This document shows, piece after piece, positions 18,587 to 27,972 of a stretch of DNA of 64,000 bases. How positions within the stretch are numbered: position 1 is the first letter of the stretch; each line of letters starts with the position of its first letter. Location of the stretch: positions 288,079,205 to 288,143,204 of the forward strand of contig NC_064616.1 in assembly GCF_023898315.1 (NCBI RefSeq), written 5' to 3'. The notes under the pieces were generated by a model, which made no database searches, was not told where the DNA came from, and saw only the letters and a program-made list of their open reading frames with translations. The translations under genes and the position numbers were made by a program. Source of the stretch: Schistocerca nitens (Eukaryota; Arthropoda; Insecta; Orthoptera; Acrididae).

Positions 18587-20008
18587 CACTCCTGGAAATT
18601 GAAATAAGAACACCGTGAATTCATTGTCCCAGGAAGGGGAAACTTTATTGACACATTCCTGGGGTCAGATACATCACATGATCACACTGACAGAACCACA
18701 GGCACATAGACACAGGCAACAGAGCATGCACAATGTCGGCACTAGTACAGTGTATATCCACCTTTCGCAGCAATGCAGGCTGCTATTCTCCCATGGAGAC
18801 GATCGTAGAGATGCTGGATGTAGTCCTGTGGAACGGCTTGCCATGCCATTTCCACCTGGCGCCTCAGTTGGACCAGCGTTCGTGCTGGACGTGCAGACCG
18901 CGTGAGACGACGCTTCATCCAGTCCCAAACATGCTCAATGGGGGACAGATCCGGAGATCTTGCTGGCCAGGGTAGTTGACTTACACCTTCTAGAGCACGT
19001 TGGGTGGCACGGGATACATGCGGACGTGCATTGTCCTGTTGGAACAGCAAGTTCCCTTGCCGGTCTAGGAATGGTAGAACGATGGGTTCGATGACGGTTT
19101 GGATGTACCGTGCACTATTCAGTGTCCCCTCGACGATCACCAGTGGTGTACGGCCAGTGTAGGAGATCGCTCCCCACACCATGATGCCGGGTGTTGGCCC
19201 TGTGTGCCTCGGTCGTATGCAGTCCTGATTGTGGCGCTCACCTGCACGGCGCCAAACACGCATACGACCATCATTGGCACCAAGGCAGAAGCCACTCTCA
19301 TCGCTGAAGACGACACGTCTCCATTCGTCCCTCCATTCACGCCTGTCGCGACACCACTGGAGGCGGGCTGCACGATGTTGGGGCGTGAGCGGAAGACGGC
19401 CTAACGGTGTGCGGGACCGTAGCCCAGCTTCATGGAGACGGTTGCGAATGGTCCTCGCCGATACCCCAGGGGCAACAGTGTCCCTAATTTGCTGGGAAGT
19501 GGCGGTGCGGTCCCCTACGGCACTGCGTAGGATCCTACGGTCTTGGCGTGCATCCGTGCGTCGCTGCGGTCCGGTCCCAGGTCGACGGGCCCGTGCACCT
19601 TCCGCCGACCACTGGCGACAACATCGATGTACTGTGGAGACCTCACGCCCCACGTGTTGAGCAATTCGGCGGTACGTCCACCCGGCCTCCCGCATGCCCA
19701 CTATACGCCCTCGCTCAAAGTCCGTCAACTGCACATACGGTTCACGTCCACGCTGTCGCGGCATGCTACCAGTGTTAAAGACTGCGATGGAGCTCCGTAT
19801 GCCACGGCAAACTGGCTGACACTGACGGCGGCGGTGCACGAATGCTGCGCAGCTAGCGCCATTCGACGGCCAACACCGCGGTTCCTGGTGTGTCCGCTGT
19901 GCCGTGCGTGTGATCATTGCTTGTACAGCCCTCTCGCAGTTTCCGGAGCAAGTATGGTGGGTCTGACACACCGGTGTCAATGTGTTCTTTTTTCCATTTC
20001 CAGGAGTG
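18587..20008 (-). mobile_element. Tc1-like element B, copy 1, apparently intact (1422 bp)
   Basis: Terminal inverted repeats of about 27 bp: CACTCCTGGAAATTGAAATA (left) and, reverse complemented, CACTCCTGGAAATGGAAAAA (right), both reaching AAGAACAC. TA duplications lie at 18585-18586 and 20009-20010. It sits inside the terminal region of Tc1-A copy 1. It has exactly the same length as copy 2 (24822-26243), contains one full transposase gene and no other insertion. Confidence 0.93.
18742..19764 (-). CDS. Tc1-B transposase (340 aa), intact
   Basis: I chose the ATG at 19764 (MPRQRGREPYVQL); the longer open frame upstream reaches into the TIR side and has no homology. 340 aa is the normal Tc1 size. 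The paired DNA-binding domain has HTH 1 at about residues 14-52 (FERGRIVGM...TYRRIAQHVG...VSTVHRCCRQW). A GRPR-like linker follows (RRPGTGPQRR), then HTH 2 at about 73-118. Catalytic acids are Asp155 (FSDES), Asp244 (QQDNARPH) and Glu277 (SPIEHVWD). By my count 32 residues separate the last two (DD32E), two fewer than classical Tc1. Compared with copy 2 there are four differences: V83A, G158R, S270A and R285C. Gly158 lies just after the first Asp, where Arg is usual, and may weaken this copy. Confidence 0.9.
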   Translation of the reverse strand: MPRQRGREPYVQLTDFERGRIVGMREAGWTYRRIAQHVGREVSTVHRCCRQWSAEGARARRPGTGPQRRTDARQDRRILRSAVGDRTATSQQIRDTVAPGVSARTIRNRLHEAGLRSRTPLGRLPLTPQHRAARLQWCRDRREWRDEWRRVVFSDESGFCLGANDGRMRVWRRAGERHNQDCIRPRHTGPTPGIMVWGAISYTGRTPLVIVEGTLNSARYIQTVIEPIVLPFLDRQGNLLFQQDNARPHVSRATQRALEGVSQLPWPARSPDLSPIEHVWDWMKRRLTRSARPARTLVQLRRQVEMAWQAVPQDYIQHLYDRLHGRIAACIAAKGGYTLY

Positions 20009-20782
20009 TATATTATACTAGAACTGACATGTGATTACATTTTCACGCAGTTTCAGTGCATAGATCCTGAGAAATCAGTACCCAGGACAACCACCTCTGG
20101 CCGTAATAACGGCCTTGATATTCCTGGGCATTGAGTCAAACAGAGCTTGGATGGCGTGTACAGGTACAGCTGCCCATGCAGCTTCAACACGATACCACAG
20201 TTCATCAAGAGTAGTGACTGGCGTATTGTGAAGAGACAGTTGCTCGGCAACCATTGACCAGACGTTTTCAGTTGGTGAGAGATCGGGAGAATGTGCTGGC
20301 CAGGGCAGCAGTCGAACATTTTCTGTATCCAGAAAGGCCCGTACAGGACCTGCTGAAATGTAGGGTTTCGCAGGGATCGAATGAAGGGTACAGCCACGGG
20401 TCGTAACACATCTGAAATGTAACGTCCACTGTTCAAAGTGCCGTCAAGGCGAACAAGAGGTGACCGAGACGTGTAACCAATTGCACCTCATACCATCACG
20501 CCGGGTGATACGCCAGTATGGTGATGAGGAATACACGCTTCCAATGTGCGTTCACCGCGATGTCGCCAAACACGGATGCGACCATCATGATGCTGTAAAC
20601 AGAACCTGGATTCACCCGAAAAAAATGACGTTTTGCCATTCATGCACTTAGGTCCGTCGATGAGTACACCATCGCAGGCGCTCCTGTCTGTGATTCAGCG
20701 TCAAGGGTAACCGCTGCCATGATCTCCGAGCTGATAGTCCATGCTGCTGCAAACGTCGTCGAACTGTTCGTGTAGATGGTTG

Positions 20783-20980
20783 CCTGCCCGTGTGGCCGAG
20801 CGGTTGTAGGCGCTTCAGTCTGGAACCACGTGAGCGCTACGGTCGCAGGCTCGAATCCTGTCTCGGGCATGGATGTTTGTGATGTCCTTAGGGTAGTTAT
20901 GTTTAAATAGTTCTAAGTTCTAGGGGACTGATGACCTCAGATGTTAAGTCCCATAGTGCTCAGAGCCATTTGAACCATTT
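20783..20980 (+). repeat. SINE-A, full length, perfect target duplication
   Basis: TGTAGATGGTTG is duplicated at 20771-20782 and 20981-20992. The head starts CCTGCCCGTGTGGCCGAGCG. Inserted in the Tc1-A copy 1 transposase. Confidence 0.93.
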
Positions 20981-21246
20981 TGTAGATGGTTGTTGTCGTG
21001 CAAACGTCCCCATCTGTTGACTCAGGGATCTAGACGTGGCTGCACGATCCGTTATACCCATGCGGATAAGATGCCTGTCATTTCGACTGCTAGTGATATG
21101 TGGCCGTTGGGATCCAGCATGGCGTTCCGTATTACCCTCCTGAACCCACCGATTCCATATTCTGCTAACAGTCATTGGATCTCGACCAACGCGATCAGCA
21201 ATTTCGAGAAACCGCAATCACGATAAGCTACAATCCGACCTTTATC

Positions 21247-22334
21247 TGCCAATCACAAGATGGGTATTGACATATGGGTAACAACAAGCGTCTTCGAAAC
21301 GTGAAAATTGTTGTGACCTCAGTTCTATTGTGAAGTGTGTTAACCTTACACATACAAGCAAAATTCTCCATGATCTGTTATCCATGACGCTGTTATATGT
21401 AAATGCTGTAGAAACGGAACCATATATTCACGTGCCTGTTCACGGAAATTTAAACCACAATATATATAAATGACCTAGTAGATAGTGTCGGAAGTTCCAT
21501 GCGGCTTTTCGCGGATGATGCTGTAGTATACAGAGAAGTTGCAGCATTAGAAAATTGTAGCGAAATGCAGGAAGATCTGCAGCGGATAGGCACTTGGTGC
21601 AGGGAGTGGCAACTGTCCCTTAACATAGACAAATGTAATGTATTGCGAATACATAGAAAGAAGGATCCTTTATTGTATGATTATATGATAGCGGAACAAA
21701 CACTGGCACCAGTTACTTCTGTAAAATATCTGGGAGTAAGCGTGCGGAACGATTTGAAGTGGAATGATCATATAAAATTAATTGTTGGTAAGGCGGGTAC
21801 CAGGTTGAGATTCATTGGGAGAGTGCTTAGAAAATGTAGTCCAGCAACAAAGGAGGTGGCTTACAAAACACTCGTTCGACCTATACTTGAGTATTGCTCA
21901 TCAGTGTGGGATCCGTACCAGATCGGGTTGACGGAGGAGATAGAGAAGATCCGAAGAAGAGCGGCGCGTTTCGTCACAGGGTTATTTGGTAACCGTGATA
22001 GCGTTACGGAGATGTTTAATAAACTCAAGTGGCAGACTCTGCAAGAGAGGCGCTCTGCATCGCGGTGTAGCTTGCTCGCCAGGTTTCGAGAGGGTGCGTT
22101 TCTGGATGAGGTATCGAGTATATTGCTTCCCCCTACTTATACCTCCCGAGGAGATCACGAATGTAAAATTAGAGAGATTAGAGCGCGCACGGAGGCTTTC
22201 AGACAGTCGTTCTTCCAGCGAACCATACGCGACTGGAACAGGAAAGTGAGGTAATGACAGTGGCACGTAAGGTGCCCTCCGCCACACACCGTTGGGTGGC
22301 TTGCGGAGTATGGATGTAGATGTAGATGTAGATG
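21247..22334 (+). mobile_element. CR1 copy 2, 5'-truncated
   Basis: The insertion is flanked by short TTATC-like duplications (about 21242 and 22335). The 3' part (21462-22334) aligns with the C-terminal third of the 12.4-15.9 kb CR1, including the 3' UTR motif and GTAGAT tail. The first ~215 bp (21247-21461) match neither CR1 nor Tc1-A in the window and may be a second insertion or a rearranged 5' end. Confidence 0.8.
21462..22254 (+). CDS. CR1 ORF2 fragment (RT motif C to C-terminus), open
   Basis: The open frame begins in IYINDLVDSVGSS and has the active site RLFADDAVVY, then YLGVSVRNDLKWNDH, VWDPYQIGL and ILLPPTYTSRGDH, ending at TAA after WNRKVR. It aligns without frameshift to residues ~689 to 950 of the complete ORF2, with many conservative changes, so it belongs to the same or a sister subfamily. 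As motifs A and B and the endonuclease are missing it is not functional. Confidence 0.85.
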
Positions 22335-22614
22335 TTATCAAAGTCGGAAACGTGATGGTACGATTTCTCCTCCTTACACGAGGCATCACAACAACGTTTC
22401 ACCAGGTATCGCCGGTCAATTGCTGTTTGTGTATGAGAAATCGGTTGGAAACGTTCCTCATGTCAGCGCGTTGTAGGTGTCGCCACCGGCGCCAACCTTG
22501 TATGAATGCTCTGAAAAGCTAATCATTTGCATATCACAGCATCTTCTTCCTGTCGGTTAAATTTCGCGTCTGTAGCACGTCATCTTCGTGGTGTAGTAAT
22601 TTTAATGGCCGGTA

Positions 22615-23111
22615 GTGTACAATGTAGTAAACATTGCAGTAAGTATTCCTCCGCGTTTGTTGTTTCCTCATTGGAGTCTCCTTCCCGTGGAACGTACAGT
22701 ATATCGAGACGTGCAGACGGCCGTCGCGCACGGCATGTTTGTGCTGCAGCAGCGGCACTGCCATATTGCTTTAGGCCCATTTCACATTTGTCTGTCAGCT
22801 GTCTAAAAGGCTCCGTTTACACGGCACGCTGCCATGGCTGCTTCACATTTATCCAGCGGCTGTGTGTACGACACGGAAAGGTAGCTCACTTCGTTTTATT
22901 CTTTCCCTGTCTCTCAGTAGAATCCCAATGAAGTGGTAATTGTAGCATAGGTTTAATTTATTGTCGTTTAAAACTAAGAAGTAAAGTGGACTTAAAGCGG
23001 AACTGATGCGGGATATTCCTAGTTACAGGGCTCCGAAGAGATCGTGAGAAATTCGTCTACTATTTCTGAATGAGAATGTTAACATTTTCAACAAATAATG
23101 TTAGGAATATG
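22615..23111. other. No gene or repeat recognised
   Basis: Spacer between Tc1-A copy 1 and Tc1-E copy 1. No motif seen. Confidence 0.45.
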
Positions 23112-24356
23112 CACTATGTGATCAAAAGTATCCAGACACGTTACTGAAAATGAATTACAAGTTTGTGGCGCCCTCCATCGACAATGCTGGAATTCAATAT
23201 GGTGTTGGCATACCCTTAGCCTGGACAACAGCTTCCACTCAAGCAGGAATACATTCAATCAGGTGCTGGAAGGTTTCTTGGGGTATGGCAACCCATTCTT
23301 CGCGGAGTGCTGCACTGAGGAGAGGTATCGATGTCGGTCGGTGAGGCCTGGCACGAAGTCGACGTTCCAAAATATCCCAAAGGTGATCTGTAGGATTCAG
23401 GTTAGGACTTTGTGCAGGCCAGTCCATTACAGGGATGTTTTTGTCGTGTAACCACTCCGCCATAGGCCGTGCATTATGAACAGGTGCTCGATCGTGTTGA
23501 AAGACGCAATCGCCATTCCCGAATTGTTCTTCAACAGTTGGAAGCAATATGGTGCTCAAAACATCAACGTAGGCTTGTGCTGTGATAGTGCCCCGCAAAA
23601 CAACAAGGGCTGTAAGCCACCTCCATGACAAACACGACCATACCATAACACCACCGCCTCTTATTTTTACTGTTGCTACTACACACGCTGGCGATGACGT
23701 TCACTTGGAATTCGCCATACCCACACCCTGCCATCGGATCGCCACATTGTGTACCGTGATTCGTCACTCCACACAACGTTTCTCCACACTCCAATCGCCC
23801 AATGTTTACGCACCTTACACCAACCTAATCGTCGTTTGGTATTTACCGGCATGATGTGTGGCTTGTGAGCAGCCGCTCGACCATGAAATCCAAGTTTTCT
23901 CACCTCCCGTCTAACTGTCATAGTACCTGCAGCGGATTCTAATGCAGATTGGATTTCCTGTGTGATGGTCTGGATAGATGGATGCCTATTACACATTACA
24001 AACCTCTTCAACTGTCGGCGGTCTCGTTAGTCAACAGACGAGGTCAGCCTGTATACTTTTGTGCTGTACGTGTCCCTTCAAGTGTCCACTTCACTATCAC
24101 ATCGAAACAGTGGACCTACCGAAGTTTAGGAGCGTGAAAATCTTGCGTACAGACGTATGACGCAAGTGACATCCAACCACCTGACCACGGTCGAAGCCCG
24201 TGAATTCTGCGGAGCGCCCCATTCTGCTCTCTCACAATGTCTAATGACAACGGATTTCGCTGATATGGCGTACCTGGCAGTAGGTGGCAGCACAATACAT
24301 CTAATATTAGAAACGTATGGTTTTGGGGGTGTCCGGATTCTTCTGATCACATAGTG
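23112..24356 (-). mobile_element. Tc1-like element E, copy 1
   Basis: The ends are CACTATGTGATCAAAAGTAT (left) and, reverse complemented, CACTATGTGATCAGAAGAAT (right); similarity covers about 28 bp to GACAC. TA follows the right end (24357-24358); the left TA is mutated to TG. Length is 1.25 kb, uninterrupted. Copy 2 lies at 60.1-62.5 kb. Confidence 0.85.
23239..24011 (-). pseudogene. Tc1-E transposase pseudogene
   Basis: Two overlapping minus frames, 24011-23679 and 23646-23239, cover the transposase. The first has QTITQEIQSALESAAGTMTV (HTH 2 side), RREVRKLGFHGRAAAHKP and the first catalytic Asp in WSDESRYTMW. The second has FQHDRAPVHN (second Asp kept, Asn changed to Arg) and WPAQSPNLNPTDHLWD, where the final acid is Asp in place of the usual Glu at the 34-residue spacing. 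A frameshift near 23650-23680 separates the parts. The N-terminus upstream of 24011 is too degraded to follow. Confidence 0.8.
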
Positions 24357-24357
24357 T

Positions 24358-24819
24358 AACGATGGATTACATTTTGACTTCAATTGTGTCTGTATCCTGA
24401 CAGTTTCCTAAAATGTAATTTTTCGAATGTTTGCTATTACTTCATTCAGTGTACACACATTTTTGAAAATGGTTCAATAAAACATAATTATTTAAGTCAC
24501 TGGACGACATGCTTACCGCATTCCGCTTTTTATCTGTCTCTCCTTTTTCGAAATGATCAGCTAATTTCTTGAATACATCACTCCATGCATTTTTTGTTTT
24601 AATCCTCCGTAATGTTCTACAGTTTGGTCTCACAAAACTGATGGTTCTTCCGTTACAGAAATTGATAGCTCGAAGTATATTTCTCAAGCCATATTCAGAC
24701 CTACGAGAGGAAGTTACGAAATCAGATAGGAAGACTGATATCATTAGAGCGAATGAACACGTTACTGCCTCGAAGACTTCCATCCTGTGACATACTTCAA
24801 AGATGTGAAGGCGGCAATC
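24358..24819. other. Unassigned, possibly unique DNA
   Basis: No match within the window. A minus-strand frame of about 110 codons (24783-24442) is open but has no motif I recognise, so I do not call it a gene. Confidence 0.4.
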
Positions 24820-24821
24820 TA

Positions 24822-26243
24822 CACTCCTGGAAATGGAAAAAAGAACACATTGACACCGGTGTGTCAGACCCACCATACTTGCTCCGGACACTGCGAGAGG
24901 GCTGTACAAGCAATGATCACACGCACGGCACAGCGGACACACCAGGAACCGCGGTGTTGGCCGTCGAATGGCGCTAGCTGCGCAGCATTTGTGCACCGCC
25001 GCCGTCAGTGTCAGCCAGTTTGCCGTGGCATACGGAGCTCCATCGCAGTCTTTAACACTGGTAGCATGCCGCGACAGCGTGGACGTGAACCGTATGTGCA
25101 GTTGACGGACTTTGAGCGAGGGCGTATAGTGGGCATGCGGGAGGCCGGGTGGACGTACCGCCGAATTGCTCAACACGTGGGGCGTGAGGTCTCCACAGTA
25201 CATCGATGTTGTCGCCAGTGGTCGGCGGAAGGTGCACGTGCCCGTCGACCTGGGACCGGACCGCAGCGACGCACGGATGCACGCCAAGACCGTAGGATCC
25301 TACGCAGTGCCGCAGGGGACCGCACCGCCACTTCCCAGCAAATTAGGGACACTGTTGCTCCTGGGGTATCGGCGAGGACCATTCGCAACCGTCTCCATGA
25401 AGCTGGGCTACGGTCCCGCACACCGTTAGGCCGTCTTCCGCTCACGCCCCAACATCGTGCAGCCCGCCTCCAGTGGTGTCGCGACAGGCGTGAATGGAGG
25501 GACGAATGGAGACGTGTCGTCTTCAGCGATGAGAGTCGCTTCTGCCTTGGTGCCAATGATGGTCGTATGCGTGTTTGGCGCCGTGCAGGTGAGCGCCACA
25601 ATCAGGACTGCATACGACCGAGGCACACAGGGCCAACACCCGGCATCATGGTGTGGGGAGCGATCTCCTACACTGGCCGTACACCACTGGTGATCGTCGA
25701 GGGGACACTGAATAGTGCACGGTACATCCAAACCGTCATCGAACCCATCGTTCTACCATTCCTAGACCGGCAAGGGAACTTGCTGTTCCAACAGGACAAT
25801 GCACGTCCGCATGTATCCCGTGCCACCCAACGTGCTCTAGAAGGTGTAAGTCAACTACCCTGGCCAGCAAGAGCTCCGGATCTGTCCCCCATTGAGCATG
25901 TTTGGGACTGGATGAAGTGTCGTCTCACGCGGTCTGCACGTCCAGCACGAACGCTGGTCCAACTGAGGCGCCAGGTGGAAATGGCATGGCAAGCCGTTCC
26001 ACAGGACTACATCCAGCATCTCTACGATCGTCTCCATGGGAGAATAGCAGCCTGCATTGCTGCGAAAGGTGGATATACACTGTACTAGTGCCGACATGGT
26101 GCATGCTCTGTTGCCTGTGTCTATGTGCCTGTGGTTCTGTCAGTGTGATCATGTGATGTATCTGACCCCAGGAATGTGTCAATAAAGTTTCCCCTTCCTG
26201 GGACAATGAATTCACGGTGTTCTTATTTCAATTTCCAGGAGTG
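24822..26243 (+). mobile_element. Tc1-like element B, copy 2, intact (1422 bp)
   Basis: It is the same as copy 1 in length and ends, in the opposite orientation, with TA at 24820-24821 and 26244-26245. The two copies face each other across 4.8 kb, forming a large inverted repeat. Confidence 0.93.
25066..26088 (+). CDS. Tc1-B transposase (340 aa), intact
   Basis: ATG at 25066, TAG at 26086-26088. It keeps the common Arg158 after the first catalytic Asp155 (FSDESRF) and has Asp244 and Glu277. It differs from copy 1 at residues 83, 158, 270 and 285; the Ala270 and Cys285 here look like the derived states, because SPD and RR are usual in relatives. All three acids and both HTH motifs are present, so this copy may encode an active enzyme that cuts at the CACTCCTGG ends and inserts at TA. 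The open frame continues upstream of 25066 into the TIR side, but that part is not conserved in Tc1 proteins. Confidence 0.92.
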   Translation: MPRQRGREPYVQLTDFERGRIVGMREAGWTYRRIAQHVGREVSTVHRCCRQWSAEGARARRPGTGPQRRTDARQDRRILRSAAGDRTATSQQIRDTVAPGVSARTIRNRLHEAGLRSRTPLGRLPLTPQHRAARLQWCRDRREWRDEWRRVVFSDESRFCLGANDGRMRVWRRAGERHNQDCIRPRHTGPTPGIMVWGAISYTGRTPLVIVEGTLNSARYIQTVIEPIVLPFLDRQGNLLFQQDNARPHVSRATQRALEGVSQLPWPARAPDLSPIEHVWDWMKCRLTRSARPARTLVQLRRQVEMAWQAVPQDYIQHLYDRLHGRIAACIAAKGGYTLY

Positions 26244-26434
26244 TATATTACTAGGTGACTGATCCAGAACTCGCGACATGGTTGCTAATCTAACGTCTTC
26301 CAGTGGGAAAAACAACATAGTTTCAGTATTTCACGTAATTATTGACCGAATTTAAAAATTTAAAATGTTGGCATAGTGTGCTCATTAAGAAGTATAATCT
26401 TCTGTTCAAAGCTTAACACAGTAAGACAAATATT

Positions 26435-26905
26435 GGCCCACCTGGTTAGCTGTGCGTTCTAACGCACTGCTTTACGGGCGGGAAGGCGTGCCGGTCGCCG
26501 GCACGAATCCGCTCAGCGTATTAGTGTCGAGATCCGGTGTGCCGACCAGTCTGTGGATGGTGTTTAAGGCGGTTTTCCATCTGCCTCGGTGAATGCGGGA
26601 TGCTTTCCCTTATTCCGCCTCAGTTACACTATGTCGGCGATTGCTGCGCAAGCACTTCCTCCACGTACGCATACAGCATAATTACTCAACCACGCAAACA
26701 TTGGGTTACACTATTCTGGTGTGAGACGTTCCCGGCGGGGGAGGTCCACTGGCAGCCGAACCACACAACACACTGGGTTCGGTGTGAAGTGGCGGTGGTG
26801 TGAGTGAACTGCTGTAGCCTGTTGTGGGGTTGTGTACCACCACCGAGGGCTACGGCGGGGACGAAGCCTCTCCGTCGTTTCTAGGTCCCCAGTTCCATAC
26901 AATAC
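26435..26905 (+). repeat. SINE-G, 471 bp, with target duplication
   Basis: AAGACAAATATT lies at 26423-26434 and 26906-26917. The tRNA-like head (CACCTGGTTAGCTGTGCG ... GGCACGAATCC) is followed by a long body with GATGG-TGTTTAAGGCGGTTTT-CCATC, then a CCACCACCGAGGGCTACGG region, and a tail of ATACA units. It is longer than the other SINEs here. Confidence 0.85.
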
Positions 26906-26926
26906 AAGACAAATATTACTGTTAGA

Positions 26927-27162
26927 AAACCGAGCGAGATGGCGCACTGGTTAGCGCACTGGACTCGCATTCGGGAGGACGACGGTTCAAACCCGCGTCC
27001 AGCCATCCTCATGTAGGTTTTTCGTGATTTCCCGAAATCGCTTCTGGCAAATGCCGGGATGGTCCCTTTTAATCGGCACGGCCGGTTTCTTTCCTCATCC
27101 TTTCCTAATCCGATGGAACCGATGATCTCGCTGTTTGGTCCCCTACCCCCGAACCAACGAAC
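26927..27162 (+). repeat. SINE-C
   Basis: ACCGAGCGAGATGGCGCACT head, GGTTCAAACCCGCG B box, body with GCAAATGCCGGGATGG and ATGATCTCGCTGTTTGGTCC, and a CCGAACCAACG tail. Part of duplicated unit 1. Confidence 0.88.
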
Positions 27163-27246
27163 TGTTAGAAACTGTGTGTCTTCAAGCAGCATAGCTAATT
27201 TCCTGAAAAAAAAACCGGACATTATTCATCTGGTAATTCAGAAGTA

Positions 27247-27735
27247 GGTCCGCCTCCGTTGTTGCGTGGTCAGCGCCGGGGACCCGTGTTCGATTACCTG
27301 TACTACTAAGGATTCTTCTTTGGCTGGCTCTGAACACTATGGGACTTAACTTCTGAGGTCATCAGTCCCCTTGAACTTAGAACTACTTAAACACAACTAA
27401 CCTAAGGACATCACACACATCCATGCCCGAGGCAGGATTCGAACCTGCGACCGTAGCGGTCGCGCGGTTCCAGATTGTAGCGCCTAGAGCCGCTCGGCCA
27501 CTTCGGCCGGCGATTCTTCTTTGGTGGGAGGCCTGGTACGGGGTGCACTTGGTCTCCTGAGCTCAACTGAGGAGGTACTCGACCTTTTAGTAGCGGTTTC
27601 AAGGTCAACCATTGGGAGAGGGGTGCGCTGACCAAAAAGCCCCTCCATGCCGCCCCCTTTGACGCCACTGGCAGAGGGCGACACGGTTGTTGTCCGGTCC
27701 CGATTGACCCATCTAGGGCCAGAACGCGGATCTTC
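27247..27735 (+). repeat. SINE-I with tRNA-like head, split by SINE-A
   Basis: The head (CCGTTGTTGCGTGGTCAGCG ... CCGTGTTCGATTACC) looks like a shortened tRNA. After the nested SINE-A the body runs ACGGGGTGCACTTGG, GGAGGTACTCGACC, TAGTAGCGGTTTC, GTGCGCTGACC and GCCCCTCC. The same body follows a 5S rRNA head at 38.5 kb, so two head types share it. Confidence 0.7.
27324..27511 (-). repeat. SINE-A, reverse, perfect target duplication
   Basis: GATTCTTCTTTGG lies at 27311-27323 and 27512-27524. Nested in SINE-I. Confidence 0.93.
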
Positions 27736-27972
27736 ACTGACTGTTTCGTTGTCAGAGCACTTAGCAACTTCTAACAAATTTTTCACATAATTTCGACCAT
27801 TTACAAGAAATTTTCTCGCTAACACCCTCACAAAATGATGAAAGGAAGAAAGTTTATCGCTTACTACGTTTTCGGTGTTCTTGCAGTAAGACTTCAGCAT
27901 CAAACATGACGTTTTAACTTTTTAATTCTTTCCTACTGACTCCATTCGCAACAGAGTTTGCAGACAGTATAT

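Larger units (their letters stand above)
20053..22389 (-). pseudogene. Tc1-A transposase pseudogene (copy 1)
   Basis: The start MMPRVRRRN is at 22389, and the C-terminal GTDFSGSMH is near 20060. The gene is split by the CR1 and SINE-A insertions. In the catalytic region, nucleotides around 20351 that would encode the second catalytic Asp and the ARPH residues are deleted (FQQ runs directly into a shifted frame). The N-terminal WVQEGNTERHAGSQRPHIT segment is readable at 21160-21080. The copy is inactive. Confidence 0.8.
18533..22612 (-). mobile_element. Tc1-like element A, copy 1, with three nested insertions
   Basis: The ends are CTGGCCATTAAGATTGCTAC (18533) and, reverse complemented, CCGGCCATTAAAATTACTAC (22612), each with TA outside (18531-18532, 22613-22614). 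Alignment by eye to the uninterrupted copy at 57946-59312 shows three insertions. They are Tc1-B (18587-20008), SINE-A (20783-20980) and a CR1 copy with extra 5' sequence (21247-22334). Without these it would be about 1.37 kb, like copy 3. Confidence 0.87.
26313..27165 (+). repeat. Segmental direct duplication, unit 1
   Basis: The unit consists of ~120 bp of AT-rich unique DNA (ACATAGTTTCAGTATTTCAC ... TTCTGTTCAAAGCTTAACAC), SINE-G and SINE-C. It is repeated in the same order and orientation at 29457-30290. The 5' break is abrupt at ACATAGTTTCAG in both units. SINE-G has the same target duplication in both, so it inserted before the duplication. Confidence 0.85.

Noticed and set aside
19229-19660. 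143-codon + strand ORF inside Tc1-B copy 1
   Set aside because: Antisense to the transposase, and repeated exactly in copy 2 (25170-25601, minus).
24787-25065. 93-residue N-terminal extension of the Tc1-B open frame in copy 2
   Set aside because: It translates flanking DNA and the TIR side. The conserved Tc1 N-terminus starts at MPRQRG (25066), and the extension differs between the two copies outside the element.
24442-25287. 281-codon minus-strand ORF across the left end of Tc1-B copy 2
   Set aside because: Most of it is antisense to the Tc1-B transposase. The same antisense frame recurs at 19543-20034 in copy 1, so it is a shadow of the GC-rich gene.
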